Source: Cladosporium sp. IMV 00045 (lineage: Eukaryota > Ascomycota > Dothideomycetes > Cladosporiales > Cladosporiaceae). From it: DNA of 64,000 nt. Below are positions 22,431-33,552 of this stretch, piece by piece. The notes under the pieces are model-generated. The model was not told where the DNA came from, did not search any database, and saw only the letters and a program-made list of their open reading frames with translations. Location: positions 1 through 64,000 of the forward strand of contig MSJI02000938.1 in assembly GCA_001931905.2 (NCBI GenBank). Direction: 5' to 3'. The translations under genes were made by a program, and so were the position numbers. Each line of letters begins with the position of its first letter. Within the stretch, counting starts at the first letter, position 1.

Positions 22431-24500
22431 ATGCAAAGCATATTCCGCCTTCCCTGGTGTGGAGACCAGATTGCCTCCAAGATGTCCGAGATGCCCTCCC
22501 TCGACCAAATGCGCTCTTCGCCTGTCGTAGAAATACCCGGCTTGAGCCAGTTCAAGAGGAAGCGTACCTCGAGCCCGGAACCGCAAGCTGCTCCTCAAAC
22601 ACTCGCGAAGAAGCCGCGTCCTGCCAGTGAACTGTCGCAGCGACTTCCTTTGGATATCCCACAACTGCCTGCCAAATCCGACTCTTCCGAGCAAACAAAT
22701 CCCGCTTCTTTGGCCTACGCGACTCCTGGTGCCACCCCCACGACCAGCTCGCATCGATCGGATTATCTTTCCACCAAGCCTGTCAAGTCGGAATCAAACA
22801 TCGAATCCAAGGATATTGCTACTGCTGGTGCTTCGCGCAAGGATTCCGCCGTTGGCCCTCCTCGCCACCCGTCAACGAAGCAAACACATGGTGACGTGGT
22901 TATGGATGACGCACGCACTGCCGCGACCACGCAGAATGCGCTCAAGCAGGCCATCGACAACCAGATCAACATGCAAATTCTCATGAAGCACAACGAACTT
23001 CGCTTCATCGACCAGGAACTAGCCAAATGTCAGGTTGCGCTGGAACAGCTCAGGCGATGCGAACTGCGCCCTTTCCCTGGAAGCCAACATCCTACCGAGT
23101 CTGTCTCCAACGGTACTGGTCCTGCGATTCTCCCTCAATCTGGCTTCACGAAACCTTCGCATGCTGCGCCCCATGGAGTCACCGACGGTCCCTACAGTCG
23201 ACACTATAGAATGTGGCTTCTGGGCGACTCCCAATTCGACTCTGAGCCTGTCAGAGTCCCTAGCTTCGCCGACAGCGTCCACTCTGCCAACCGACCGACG
23301 CGCAACAGTGGGTCTGCTAGGAAGTCTACTGGTAAATCTGTCGGAAATATTCCTGGTGAATATCTCCCCAGCATTCCGAACTACCCGGCTGCACCCACGA
23401 AGAAGGAGAAATCTGGCCCGTTGATTCTTAAGAGATCCAACGACAACAAGCTTGTGAAGCTTGTCTGCAACAACTGCAACCGCGGCGACATGAACAGCAT
23501 CCAGGGGTTCCTGAACCACTGTCGTATTGCACACAAGGTCGATTACAAGTCTCACGACCAAGCGGCTCTCGACTGCGGACGTCCTCTCGACCAGGACGAG
23601 ATCGCAAGTCTTCCTGCTGATGCTGGCACTATCCCCACCGCCAAGCCTGCTCCTCGTCCCACGCCTGCGAGGGCATCCACAACCGTCTCCACCATGCCCG
23701 TGCCAGTTCCGACAAGCAACACGGTGCACCCTTTCAACGTCCCTGGTGCAGCCTTGCCCGAATCTAGTCGCAAGCCGACCAAGAAGCGTGCAGCTACCCC
23801 AGCCCGCCCTGTCGTCTCGCCGCCGGCCAACAACGCTTCATCTTCAACTTTTAAGCCCTCGTCACAAGCTCCTAGGCTGTCCGCTTTGTTTGCGAAGAAC
23901 AGCTTCGGTGGCGACTTGAACCAAGCGGTTGCGAACGCAAAGCAAAAGGTCGATCTCAGCGCCGAGGAAGATACGTCTTCACCTGAAGTTTCAACTCCCA
24001 ATTCTCCCTCTGTCGTCGCAAAGGGAACTGGCTCCTCTCTCGGCATGCCCACTGTTCCGGCCGCTGCTCCTCGTCCGCCCAGCCGTAAAGGTCAGCGGCC
24101 GCCTCAGCAGCGTCCTCGCCCCTCTCCTCTCGCTCCTACAGTCCAACAATCTCAACCACTCACCATGACGACCACGCCGACCCATCTCTCAGAGTCCCCG
24201 CACTTGTCCCCGCACACTGCCGACAGCATGCCAGGTATGATTAGCGATCTCGAAGAAGACGACGACCACGGCTCCGCTTCGGAAGAGGAAACCACGCTCC
24301 CGTCTTCGCGAGGCAAAATGCTGCCGGTAACAGGCGAGGCGCGCACTTGCGGAGACAGCATGGACCTGGACATCGCGGTCGACGACGAGATGGACGAGCA
24401 TGGCGTCATCATTAGGAGGAACAGCATGCTCGGCTCCGACGACAATCAGGAGAGACAGAGGAAGCTGGCTTCCACGGCCAGCCCATCCAAGCTTGGCTAG
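22431..24500 (+). CDS. AHC1-like C2H2 zinc-finger protein (ADA/SAGA-type acetyltransferase component)
   Basis: A single exon of 689 residues. The only ordered segment is a zinc-binding motif near residues 340-385: LVCNNCNRGD, then SIQGFLNHCRIAHK (C-x2-C...H-x4-H) followed by SHDQAALDCG. This arrangement is characteristic of yeast Ahc1 and related YEATS/ADA-associated proteins of histone acetyltransferase complexes. The rest is low complexity: basic SQFKRKRTSSPEP at 40-55, a helical segment at about 180-205 (QNALKQAIDNQINMQILMKHNELRFIDQELAKC), long Pro/Ser/Thr-rich linkers, and an acidic tail with ISDLEEDDDHGSASEEE and IRRNSMLGSDD. Another in-frame Met at 22482 could be the start. The 3' end from 24219 is duplicated at 29683. 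The complex assignment is inference from the finger. Confidence 0.7.
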   Translation: MQSIFRLPWCGDQIASKMSEMPSLDQMRSSPVVEIPGLSQFKRKRTSSPEPQAAPQTLAKKPRPASELSQRLPLDIPQLPAKSDSSEQTNPASLAYATPGATPTTSSHRSDYLSTKPVKSESNIESKDIATAGASRKDSAVGPPRHPSTKQTHGDVVMDDARTAATTQNALKQAIDNQINMQILMKHNELRFIDQELAKCQVALEQLRRCELRPFPGSQHPTESVSNGTGPAILPQSGFTKPSHAAPHGVTDGPYSRHYRMWLLGDSQFDSEPVRVPSFADSVHSANRPTRNSGSARKSTGKSVGNIPGEYLPSIPNYPAAPTKKEKSGPLILKRSNDNKLVKLVCNNCNRGDMNSIQGFLNHCRIAHKVDYKSHDQAALDCGRPLDQDEIASLPADAGTIPTAKPAPRPTPARASTTVSTMPVPVPTSNTVHPFNVPGAALPESSRKPTKKRAATPARPVVSPPANNASSSTFKPSSQAPRLSALFAKNSFGGDLNQAVANAKQKVDLSAEEDTSSPEVSTPNSPSVVAKGTGSSLGMPTVPAAAPRPPSRKGQRPPQQRPRPSPLAPTVQQSQPLTMTTTPTHLSESPHLSPHTADSMPGMISDLEEDDDHGSASEEETTLPSSRGKMLPVTGEARTCGDSMDLDIAVDDEMDEHGVIIRRNSMLGSDDNQERQRKLASTASPSKLG

Positions 24501-25663
24501 ACTTTTTGCATACGAGCGACAAGCAAGTCTTCGAATGTGCTGCAAGCCTGCACTTTATCAACTCGACTGCCTTTTCGATTCGACTAAAGAAACAAACAAA
24601 CGGCAACAACAAGCAACAACAAACTAACTCCTCTTCATTCGCATTTCGGGGTGGGTGGCTGTGCCATTCCCACTCATATACATTTTTAAAAAAACATTCC
24701 TGCGTTTCTCTCTCTACTCGAAAATACCCTGCTCTTTTTTAGCGCTTCTTTGCTTTCTTCTCTCTTTCTTTACACCGGGATGAAACGAAGAAAGGAAACG
24801 GCCGAAAAGAAAAAGGGAAAAAGCGAACTGCTTGCTTGCTTGTTTTGAGGAGTGTTTCTCACTATTATTATTATTACTCTTTTAGCTTTACCATTAGGGG
24901 CCTCTGCCTGTCCTGTGGAGAGGCAGGGTGCTCCGTGTTTTGAATAGATTATACGATATGATGGGATGGGATGTTTTCCATGCCAGGGGAAAGATGGAAA
25001 GGGAGGAAGAGATGTGAGAAACGAAATGAAACTACCCTACCCTACTCTACTCTACTCTACTTTACTGTGCTCGATGCTTCATATGGCTATGCTGTGATCT
25101 ATGCTCTATGCTCTGTGATGTGCTGTGCTGTGCTACTATGCTGTGTACTAAAAATCTCAAGTAAGAAGATGAGAATATCTTTATTTGCCTGCTTTTGCAC
25201 AACTAAACTTCATATGACACTGCTATCACCTCATATTTTGGAGTTGCTTGAGCGAGAGTGAATGAGGTACATCTTGGTTTCGCTGTCTTCGCACGCGCGG
25301 CGTCGAGGTGAAGTGAAAGAATGGGCTTGGCTTGGCATGATCTCTCTCTCCCTCCGCTTGTCAGGGACAGCGAGTCGGCCGCCACCTATCAACAACTTCA
25401 CATCAACAAAATAAAAGCAAGCCCGGACTCATTTCAGAATCGCCAAAGCGATAATGGCACGATGAATTCTCTAGGTTGATGAGATACTCGATCATTAGGA
25501 GCTTCAAGAAAAAGAGCAATTGTTTAAAGGTTGTCATTCGACAACACGCTTCTACTGCTGGTCGAGACGCGGAGTTTCTCCCAGGAAGGGATATAAAAGA
25601 CAAGCGACATCAAGCCAATTTGAGAAACAACAACCTTGCAAAACCAGACAAAAAGCCGCAACA
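24501..25663. other. AHC1 3' region and next promoter
   Basis: No gene. It has T/A-rich trailer sequence, a CTACT-type microsatellite (about 25033-25064), and a degenerate GCTATGCT/GTGCT-rich tract to 25145. The corresponding stretch of copy B differs in repeat lengths. Confidence 0.6.
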
Positions 25664-26783
25664 ATGATTCCCTGGCAAACGTACCTCTCCCCACTCACCC
25701 CCAAAACCATCCCCGAAACTCCCATAACTAACCCCCCCTTCCAGAATCCAATCCCTCCTCCTCTTCTTCGGCCCCCTGCTCCTCCCCAAAGCAATCTCCC
25801 TCTACCGGAGCATCACCACCTCCCGCCCCAACACACCACCCCACGCCCCCTCCCCCTCCACGCAACGCACCCTAACCCTTCTAACCCTCTCCGCCCTGCT
25901 CGCCCTCCTCTCCACCCTCCCCCTGTTGCACCCCACCAACCCTTTCCGCATAACCAACTCGCGCCTCTCCACCCCCGCTTCTGTGCTTCTCACGCGCCTC
26001 AAAGCGCTCCGACCACTCACGCCAGCCGACGAGGCGTTGCGGAGTTTTCTGGATAAGGGGGGAATGGAAGCGAGACTGCTCTACGCGCGTTTCGGGCCGG
26101 GGGTGGTGGACGCTTCTAGCTCTGGAATCGGGGAGTTGAATGGCAGTGACGCGTGGGGCTGGCTGCTCTACGCCCTGCCTGGCTTGGTGGGGTGGCATTG
26201 CGTGCATCTCTTCGTGCTGGGGTTGGCGACCTCGCAAATTTTCGGCGGCAGGGAAGTGCAGGGTTGGAGGTTCTGGGCGGTTCTTGCGGGAGTTGCGCTG
26301 GCGGGGTTGGAAATTTGGGCGGTGGCGGGGTATGATGACAGTGGGAATGCGAGGGCGAGGAGGGCGGGGGAGGTGGAGTTTCTTTTCTGGAAGGGACTGG
26401 TTTGGAGGGGCGTGGGGATTGCGCTGGTCGATGGGGTGTTGGGGTGGGTTGTTTGGTTGCAGGGCACGGGGAGGGGGTGGGTGAGGAAGAGGGAGGTGGG
26501 GGAGAGGGTTGGGGAGTTGGGCGTGGTTTTGGAGGGTTTGGTTGGACGGGCGAGGGGGTTGGGCGTTGTGAGGAATGCGGTGGGGAGGGATAGGGAGCTG
26601 AGGGAGAGGGTGGAGGATTATTGGGTTAAGGATGAGGAGGTTATGAGGGATGTGGGCGAGGAAGGGGAGGTTGTCGCTGCGCAGAGGAGGGCGTTGGAGA
26701 GGGTGGATTTGAGGAGGTTGGAGGGGGAGGCGGAGAAGAGTGTTGAGGCGATTTTGGGGAGTGTGAAGGTCTCGAGGAGGTAG
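25664..26783 (+). CDS. Conserved fungal membrane protein of unknown function, copy A
   Basis: Exon 1 is only 17 bases (25664-25680, MIPWQ plus two bases). A GTACCT...CCAG intron leads to exon 2 (25745-26783), giving 351 residues. Segments: a hydrophobic start QSLLLFFGPLLLPKAISLYRS, a second helix LTLLTLSALLALLSTLPLL, then NPFRITNSRLSTPASVLLTRLKALRP, YALPGLVGWHCVHLFVLGLATS, WRFWAVLAGVALAGLEIW, and a charged helical C-terminal third (RAGEVEFLFWKGLVWRG, LGVVRNAVGRDRELRERVEDYW). This resembles an uncharacterised conserved family of ascomycete multi-pass proteins, probably of an internal membrane; I know no function. Copy B has the same length and splice pattern. The coding strand is C/T-rich up to about 25960 and then strikingly G-rich. 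Confidence 0.75.
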
Positions 26784-27414
26784 GGGGGTTGTTGGTTTGG
26801 ATTGGAATGCTTTTGATCTTGCAGTCGAGATGTCACGTTGATTCGATTGTACTGTGAGAGGTTCTCTTTTACTCGCCATCCGTCTAACCATACCATCAAC
26901 CTCAGGTGCCGTTGATGTCTGCTAAAAGCGCACGTGGTCTTCATAAGCCGCCAATACACATTGAGCCAACTCGTTGGAACATATTTACGTATCGCGGCTC
27001 GTGAGAAATCTAGACCATGCCCAGATAGAAGTCTCCACGTTCTCTGGTCCACCTCAAGTAGACTTGTCAGCAGGTCCTGCTAACGCCAGGCCCTCTTCAG
27101 AAGTCCACAGATGAGGAGATAGATGTTTAAACTGCCTTGGTGAACACAGCCGCTTCGGTACCACAGGCTCCCTCGCTTGATCCAGGCAAACGCAGAAAAC
27201 GCCGTAAAGAAGTGCAAGTATTCGAAGATACATTCGCCAATCCTGGCGATCTCATTCTTTTCGTAATGCATAAAGTAACAACCCACAAATGCCATGCTCC
27301 CAAGCGTCATCGCTTTTTTGACTCGTCGTCCTCTTTTCGCACATGCTCAAAACTCCCAAACGCCTTCGCTAAGCAAATCAACGAACCCCGTGACCGATGT
27401 TCCGAGTTTGGCGT
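26784..27414. other. Convergent 3' flanks, no gene
   Basis: The region lies between the ends of the membrane-protein gene (+) and KSH1 (-). The short minus-strand frame at 27310-27080 is probably KSH1 trailer and is not conserved as a frame in copy B. Confidence 0.5.
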
Positions 27415-27885
27415 TTATTGGCCGACTAGCAAGCTGACCTACACAAGCATCAGCATGTGTATCTCTTGGTAGAGGAGATCATGAGCCTTTACTCACCGCC
27501 ATAGCCACGCAGCACAAGCTAACGTATGGACTTAGTCTCTCGCCGATGCGAGCGGCTCGCCAGAACGTCCCGAGCGGTCTGTCATTTCCTGTCAGATTCT
27601 GTGTTCTTCACTGCTTCTCTTCTCCTCCATCCCATGGAGGACTCCTGTCCGCTCTCGATCGCTGTTCCGTTTCCACTAAGTCCAAGCAAAACATACCCAT
27701 GCTTATTCCTGTCCAAGAAAGCCGGGAAGACGCCGTGCAGGTAGGTGCAGGTGCAGATGAAGAGGAGGACGACGAGCAGGAGGGTTTGGAACTTGAGGAT
27801 GCCGAGCTGTAGATTTGTGTGTTTGTACTTAGCCTTTGCGATACTTTGATCTGTGGGATATGGAGGGGTTGGAGAGGAGTACCAT
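27415..27885 (-). CDS. KSH1: Protein kish / TMEM167 orthologue, copy A
   Basis: Four exons on the minus strand (27885-27883, 27806-27697, 27578-27497, 27438-27415) encode exactly 72 residues, the family length. The first exon is the ATG alone. Exon 2 gives LKFQTLLLVVLLFICTCTYLHG and FPAFLDRNKHG; exon 3 gives LGTFWRAARIGERLSPYVSLCC; exon 4 gives VSLLVGQ. These match the yeast Ksh1 and animal kish signature (CTCxY, LLDRxK, FWKxARIGERxSPYV). Two membrane helices flank the conserved loop. Kish proteins are small Golgi membrane proteins needed in the early secretory pathway. Splice sites are GT-AG and phases agree throughout. The ATG lies 320 bp from the divergent TAF13 ATG, so the two probably share a promoter region. 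Confidence 0.9.
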
Positions 27886-28205
27886 TGTGATCGCGTGGGT
27901 GAGGCGACAGGATTGGGAGGGTTTAGAGGGTGGATTGTTTAGCTGGATGTGATTAAATCGTCTGAAGTCAACTCGTGGCTTGTATGTACTTGGAGCATGT
28001 GAGTGAAGGGTAAGGTGTTGTTCACTGCCTGCCTGCCAAAGGGGAGCGGAAGCTAAGCCGCGGCACTTGGGGAGATTCTGGCTTGCTGCGCGCCAACGTC
28101 ACCTTCACAAGCCAAAAGCCATCCATCAATACTAGCAACTGTCGCAAACAGACACCCAATCTTCCCGTCACATCAACACATCCAACCCAACCTCACAAAC
28201 CAATC

Positions 28206-28779
28206 ATGGCAGAACCACGCGCCCGCGTCCGCCAAAAAGGCCAAGTCTTCAGCTCCGACGACCGTAAGAAACACCCGTCTCCACCTCCAAAACCTCCGAA
28301 GAACACACAATCTAACAAACCACAATCAAACAGTCGGCAGCCTCCTCGTAGCCTTCGGCGACGCCCCACCGCCCCTCCCCAAAACCATCACAACCCTCGA
28401 CGAGATCCTGACGGACTTCATCATCGAAACGTGCCACTACGCGGCCGTGAGCGCGAGCTACTCGCGCCGCATGAAAATCAAAGCCGACGACTTCAAATTC
28501 GTGCTCAGGCGCGACGAGGTGCTGCTCGGGCGCGTGCAGGAGCAGTTGTGGCGCGAGAGGAAACTCAAAGAGGATCGCAAGATGGTCAATACCGATGATG
28601 ATGTTAAGGCTATGGCCGCGGGACAGTTGGAGGTGGAGCAGAAGGAGGGGGAGGAGGGGGGTGAGGGTAAGGGGAAGGGGAAGAAGAGGAAGGGGGGGAG
28701 GAGGAGGGGGAAGGGTGCTGGTGCGGGGGCGGGTGGGGAGGAGGGGGAGAGGGAGGCGAAGAGGAGGAAGTCCGGGTGA
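28206..28779 (+). CDS. TAF13: TFIID subunit TAF13, copy A
   Basis: Two exons (28206-28263, 28334-28779; intron GTAAGA...AACAG, 70 bases) encode 167 residues. The histone-fold domain spans about residues 18-90: LGSLLVAFGDAPPPLPKTI, LDEILTDFIIETCHYAAVSA, IKADDFKFVLRRDEVLLGRVQEQL. This matches Taf13, which pairs with Taf11 in TFIID and in yeast binds near TBP. The C-terminal tail (about 115-167) is a Gly/Lys/Glu/Arg-rich low-complexity segment likely to be nuclear and disordered. Copy B lacks one Ala-Gly pair in this tail. The coding strand turns from C-rich to extremely G/A-rich in the second half. Confidence 0.9.
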
Positions 28780-29410
28780 GGGAGTGGGAGTGGAGGCGAG
28801 TTGTGATTGTCGACTGGCCTGTTACAAGGCAGGAGTTGGAGATGCGGTCTCTGAAGGCTGCTGGTCATATCCGACGACGGACAAGGTTCAAGGCTCCAGA
28901 AGCTCGGAAAGTCATGCAGGGGACTGACACAAAACGGCTGCGTGCTCGATCAAGGACCTGACAGTCGAGGATTTCTCAATTATTTTAGCGAAGGCGTTGG
29001 GGCGTTACAATTCATCATCATCAAGCATGATACCCCCCAGGATCAAAGGAAACGAAACAGGGAACAAGTCATTTTGCTTTCTTTTTTTAAATTTGAACAT
29101 TTCAAGCGACCCCCTACTCATGGGCGCCATTTTCCATTGAAGTACTCCTGCTAATGCTAGCCTTTTGTTGCCCCTCCTTCCTTTATCTCTAACACTAAAG
29201 CTTTGTAGTTTCGTTTGGGGTTGAAAACTGTTTGGTCTCCGGGAAAAGAAGTTTCGTAGACGTTGAATGAATAAACGTAGCTCCCGAATCTCGTGCGCGT
29301 GAAACAATGCAATCCAACCAGCAAAGAAAGAAGTCCCAGTTGTGTGGACCTCTCCTCTTCAACCGGTAGCTAATGCTTCACACGCTTTTTGTCGTCGCAC
29401 GTAAAAAGAT
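28780..29410. other. Convergent 3' flanks, no gene
   Basis: This is trailer DNA of TAF13 (+) and eIF3f (-). Part of it (about 29094-29150 and 29190-29300) is almost unchanged in copy B. Nothing coding was recognised. Confidence 0.5.
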
Positions 29411-29662
29411 TTACTGCTGCTCGCGCTGGCCTCTGGGGCCGGCGTTTGAACGCTGCTCTCTGTTACCGCCCTTCCTGTCGCCGCCCTGCTTCTTCTTCTC
29501 GTCGCCCTCCTCCTTGCCCTCGCCGCCCATCGTGAGCGCGGCCGTGGCCAGGCGGTTCGACAGGTCGATCTGTGTCCTGATGGTGTTGGCGAGATATGAG
29601 ACCAGGAGGACGTCCTGGATGTGGTTGTTGAAGTCGCGCTCGACCTGCTCGGGCTCCACTTT
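29411..29662 (-). CDS. eIF3 subunit F, 3' end only (copy A, cut by assembly gap)
   Basis: The last 83 codons of eIF3f are identical in protein sequence to the C-terminus of the complete gene at 35058-36095 ([46 protein letters not shown]). The frame runs straight into the N run at 29663, so the rest is missing from the assembly here; there is no sign of mutation. Confidence 0.9.
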   Translation of the reverse strand, partial: KVEPEQVERDFNNHIQDVLLVSYLANTIRTQIDLSNRLATAALTMGGEGKEEGDEKKKQGGDRKGGNREQRSNAGPRGQREQQ

Positions 29663-29682
29663 NNNNNNNNNNNNNNNNNNNN
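29663..29682. other. Assembly gap of 20 Ns
   Basis: Twenty Ns separate the end of copy A from the start of copy B. The sequence before the gap is inside eIF3f; the sequence after it is inside AHC1, about 5.4 kb back in the gene order. Confidence 1.
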
Positions 29683-29964
29683 GCCGACAGCATGCCAGGT
29701 ATGATTAGCGATCTCGAAGAAGACGACGACCACGGCTCCGCTTCGGAAGAGGAAACCACGCTCCCGTCTTCGCGAGGCAAAATGCTGCCGGTAACAGGCG
29801 AGGCGCGCACTTGCGGAGACAGCATGGACCTGGACATCGCGGTCGACGACGAGATGGACGAGCACGGCGTCATCATTAGGAGGAACAGCATGCTCGGCTC
29901 CGACGACAATCAGGAGAGACAGAGGAAGCTGGCTTCCACCGCCAGTCCTTCTAAACTCGGCTAG
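29683..29964 (+). CDS. AHC1-like protein, 3' end only (copy B, cut by assembly gap)
   Basis: The last 93 codons are identical in protein sequence to residues 597-689 of the gene at 22431 (MISDLEEDDDHGSASEEE, CGDSMDLDIAVDDEMDEHG, STASPSKLG). The 5' part is missing because the sequence begins at the N run. Nucleotide differences are mostly synonymous or lie after the stop. Confidence 0.9.
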   Translation, partial: ADSMPGMISDLEEDDDHGSASEEETTLPSSRGKMLPVTGEARTCGDSMDLDIAVDDEMDEHGVIIRRNSMLGSDDNQERQRKLASTASPSKLG

Positions 29965-31278
29965 ATCTTTGCACACGAGCATTGAGCAACATCCGAATTT
30001 GCTGCAAACCTGCGCTTTTCGAATCTGCCTTTCGACGCGACTGATACACGAAAGAACAAACAAACGGCAACAACAAACAACTCCTCTTCATTCGCATTTT
30101 GGGGTGGGTGGCTGCGCCATTCCCACTCATATACACTTTTTTAAAACAAAACATTCCTGCGTTTTCTCTCTACTCGAAATACCCTGCTTCTTCTTTAGCG
30201 CTTCTTTCCTCTCCTCTCCTCTCTTTCTTTATTCCTGAATATGTCGAAGAAAGGAAACGGCCGCGCTGCGAAAAGAAAAAAGGGGACAAAAAGCGATGTT
30301 TGCTTTTTGAGGAATGCTTTTATTATTACTTTTAGCTTTTTCGAAATTGGGGCCTCTTCTGCCTTGCCGATGTCGACAGTGTCGATTGATTGGGGTTTTG
30401 ACGGAGGGGCCTCGTGTGTTGAATAGAATATACGATATGAAGAGATGTCATGGAAGGATGGGAAGGGATGGGAAGGGAAGGAGGAAAGATGTGAGAAACG
30501 AAATGAAGAAACCCTACTCTACTCTACTCTACTCTACTTTACTGTGCTCGATGCTTCATGCTATGCTGTGTGCTATGCTATATACTAGAAACTTTGCGCA
30601 AGAATGATGAGAAATATATCCTCTTCTTTGCCTGCGTTTGCAACTCGATTTCTAGATGATACATATGGTGCGTCTTTCCGTCAGCATTCATGTGACTCTC
30701 TCTGCCTTGGCCGTCGAAACTGGTCACTTGGCTGGACTCTCGAATGTCTTTTCTCATAGCGGCGTCGAATGCAAGTACATGCTGCGGCTCCCTCGGCGGT
30801 TTCTTGGAGTCTGCCGTGTTCGAGTGAGAGTGTTTGATGACGCTGAGTTACTTGTGTATCATTGATTCTTTAGATTGCCGCTCTCGTTCCCTGCTCTGCT
30901 TGGTTTGTCACTCTTGAAGACGAGGTGAAGTGAATGGACCAGCTTGGCTTGGCGTGCCTCCCTTCCTCCGCTTTGGTTTGGTGAAGTCGCCGCCACCTAT
31001 CAACTTCATCACATCTAAGCAAAGTCAAAACTGGATTCGATTTCGAAATCGCCAAAGGAATGAAGACACGATAAACAATTGCTGGATGACAGGATTCCCT
31101 AGTGATTACTGGGAATAATATCAAAGAAAATAAAAACATACCAGGATTGTCTCTCGACAACAACACGCTTCTACTGCTGGTCAGAACGCGGAGTTTCTCC
31201 ATAGGAAGGAATATCAAATCGAACAATAACAGAAAACAAATCCAAGAATACTAGGAAAATCCACGAAAAACCGCAACA
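29965..31278. other. AHC1 3' region and next promoter, copy B
   Basis: Counterpart of 24501-25663, with the CTACT microsatellite at about 30511-30540. No gene seen. Confidence 0.6.
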
Positions 31279-32436
31279 ATGATAACCTGGCAAACGTAAG
31301 CCCCACTCACTCACCCAACGCCAACACCAACTCCTCCCTCCAACCCATCCACCTCCACCCCGAAACTCCAACCCGACAACTAACCCCCTCTCCGCAGCAC
31401 GCAATCCCTCCTCCTCTTCTTCGGCCCCCTCCTCCTCCCCAAAGCAATCTCCCTCTACCGCAGCATGACCACCTCCCGCCCCAACACACCACCCCACGCC
31501 CCCTCCCCTCCCACGCAAAGAACCCTCACCCTCCTAACCCTCTCCGCCCTGCTCGCCCTCCTCTCCACCCTCCCCCTCTTGCACCCCATCAACCCTTTCC
31601 GCATAACCAACTCGCGCCTCTCAACCCCCGCTTCCGTCCTCCTCACGCGCCTCAAAGCGCTGCGGCCACTAACGCCAGCGGACGAGGCGTTGCGGAGTTT
31701 CCTCGATAAGGGAAGCATGGAAGCGAGACTGCTGTACGCGCGTTTCGGGCCGGGCGTCGTCGCCGCTTCATCCTCGGGGATGGGCGAGTTGGGTGGAAGT
31801 GATGCGTGGGGCTGGCTGCTCTACGCCCTGCCCGGGCTGGTGGGGTGGCATTGCGTGCATCTCTTCGTGCTGGGGTTGGCGACCTCGCAAATTTTCGGGG
31901 GCAGGGAGGCAGCGAATTGGAGATTCTGGGCGGTTCTTGCGGGAGTTACGCTGGCGGGGTTGGAAATTTGGGCTGTGGCGGCGTATGATGATACGGCGAA
32001 CGCGAGGGCGCGGAGGGCGGGGGAGGTGGAGTTTCTTTTCTGGAAGGGACTGGTTTGGAGGGGTGTGGGGATTGCGCTGGTCGATGGGGTGCTTGGGTGG
32101 GTTGTTTGGTTGCAGGGGACGGGGAGGGGGTGGGTGAGGAAAAGAGAGGTGGGGGAGAGGGTTGGGGAGTTGGGCGTGGTTTTGGAGGGTTTGGTGGGGA
32201 GGGCGAGGGGGTTGGGCGTTGTGAGGAATGCGGTTGGGAGGGATAGGGAACTGAGGGAGAGGGTGGAGGATTATTGGGTTAAGGATGAGGAGGTCATGAG
32301 GGATGTGGGCGAGGAGGGGGAGGTGGTGGCTGCGCAGAGGAGGGCGTTGGAGAGGGTGGATTTGAGGAGGTTGGAGGGGGAGGCGGAGAAGAGTGTTGAG
32401 GCCATTTTGGGGAGTGTGAAGGTTTCGAGGAGGTGA
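31279..32436 (+). CDS. Conserved fungal membrane protein of unknown function, copy B
   Basis: Exon 1 (31279-31295, 17 bases, MITWQ plus two bases) and exon 2 (31398-32436) join across a GTAAGC...CGCAG intron of 102 bases. The product is 351 residues, the same length as copy A. The same hydrophobic segments are present, with scattered substitutions in the middle (for example GSMEAR for GGMEAR, REAANWRFW for REVQGWRFW) and an essentially identical C-terminal third. The intron is longer than in copy A (102 versus 64 bases). The preserved frame in both copies implies selection on each. Function is unknown. Confidence 0.75.
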
Positions 32437-33079
32437 GGGGGGTTTGTTGGATTGCATTGCTTTTGATTTTGGAGTCGAGATATCACCTTGATTCGTTTGT
32501 ACTGTGGAGGTTCTCTTTTACTCGCTATACGTCTCACTGCAGTTCCATACCACCAACATCAGGTGCCGTTGATGTCTGCTAAAAGCGCACATGGTGTTCA
32601 TAAGCCACCTAGACAGATTGAGCCAAATCGTTGGAATATAAGGTATCTGAGTATCACGGCTTGCGGGGAATCTACACCGTGATCAGATAGAAGTCTCCAG
32701 GTCCACCTCGAGTAGACTTGTCAACCGGTCCTGCTGACGCCAGGCCCTCTTCAGGAATCCATAGATGAGATAGAAAAACTGCCGTTGGTGAGAACAGCCG
32801 GTCACCGTCTCGTCTCTGCTTCAGTCACACAGGCTCTCCGCGTTTGATCAAGGCAACGCAGATTTGCGGTAAAGTGCAAATATTCGAAGATCCATTCACC
32901 AATACTGGTGATCTCATTCTTTTCGTAATGCATAAAGTAACAACCCACAAACGCTATGCTCCCAGCGTCATTGCTTTTTTTGACTTCGTTGTCCCCGTTC
33001 CACACACATGATCAAAACTCCTGAACGCCTTCGCTAAGCAAATCAACGACATCCCGTTACCGATGTTCCGAGTCGGCGT
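32437..33079. other. Convergent 3' flanks, copy B
   Basis: Counterpart of 26784-27414. No gene recognised. Confidence 0.5.
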
Positions 33080-33552
33080 TTATTGGCCCACTAGCAAGCT
33101 CACCTACACAAGCATCATCAGCATGCGTGTATCTTGATAGAGGAGATCTCAAGCCTTTACTCACCGCCATAGCCACGCAGCACAAACTGACGTAGGGGCT
33201 TAACCTCTCGCCAATGCGAGCGGCTCGCCAGAACGTTCCGAGCGGTCTGTGACTTCCTGTCAGGTTCTGTGTTCTTCACTGCTTTTCTCCCCCTCCATTC
33301 CATGAAGTGATGTCCGCTCTCGATCGCTATTCCGTTCCCACTAAGTCCAAGCAAAACATACCCATGCTTATTCCTATCCAAGAAAGCCGGAAAGACGCCG
33401 TGCAGGTAGGTGCAGGTGCAGATGAAGAGGAGGACGACGAGCAGAAGGGTTTGGAACTTGAGGATGCCGAGCTGTGGATTTGTGTTTTGTACTTAGCCTT
33501 TGCGATACTTCTTTGATTTATGGGATTTGGAGGGGTTGGAGAGGATTACCAT
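33080..33552 (-). CDS. KSH1: Protein kish / TMEM167 orthologue, copy B
   Basis: Exons 33552-33550, 33471-33362, 33246-33165 and 33103-33080 encode 72 residues identical to copy A as far as I can read. Intron lengths differ (78, 115 and 61 bases against 76, 118 and 58), and the donor after the ATG is GTAATC rather than GTACTC. Conservation of the four-exon structure across divergent introns supports the model, including the ATG-only first exon. Membrane topology and Golgi role are as for copy A. Confidence 0.9.

Larger units (their letters stand above)
24219..29662. repeat. Duplicated block, copy A (5.44 kb)
   Basis: From GCCGACAGCATGCCAGG at 24219 to the last base before the N run this block is colinear with 29683-35309. 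It contains the AHC1 3' end, the unnamed membrane protein, KSH1, TAF13 and the eIF3f 3' end in the same order and orientation. Coding parts are nearly identical; introns, leaders and trailers carry many substitutions and small indels (183 bp total length difference). Confidence 0.95.
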
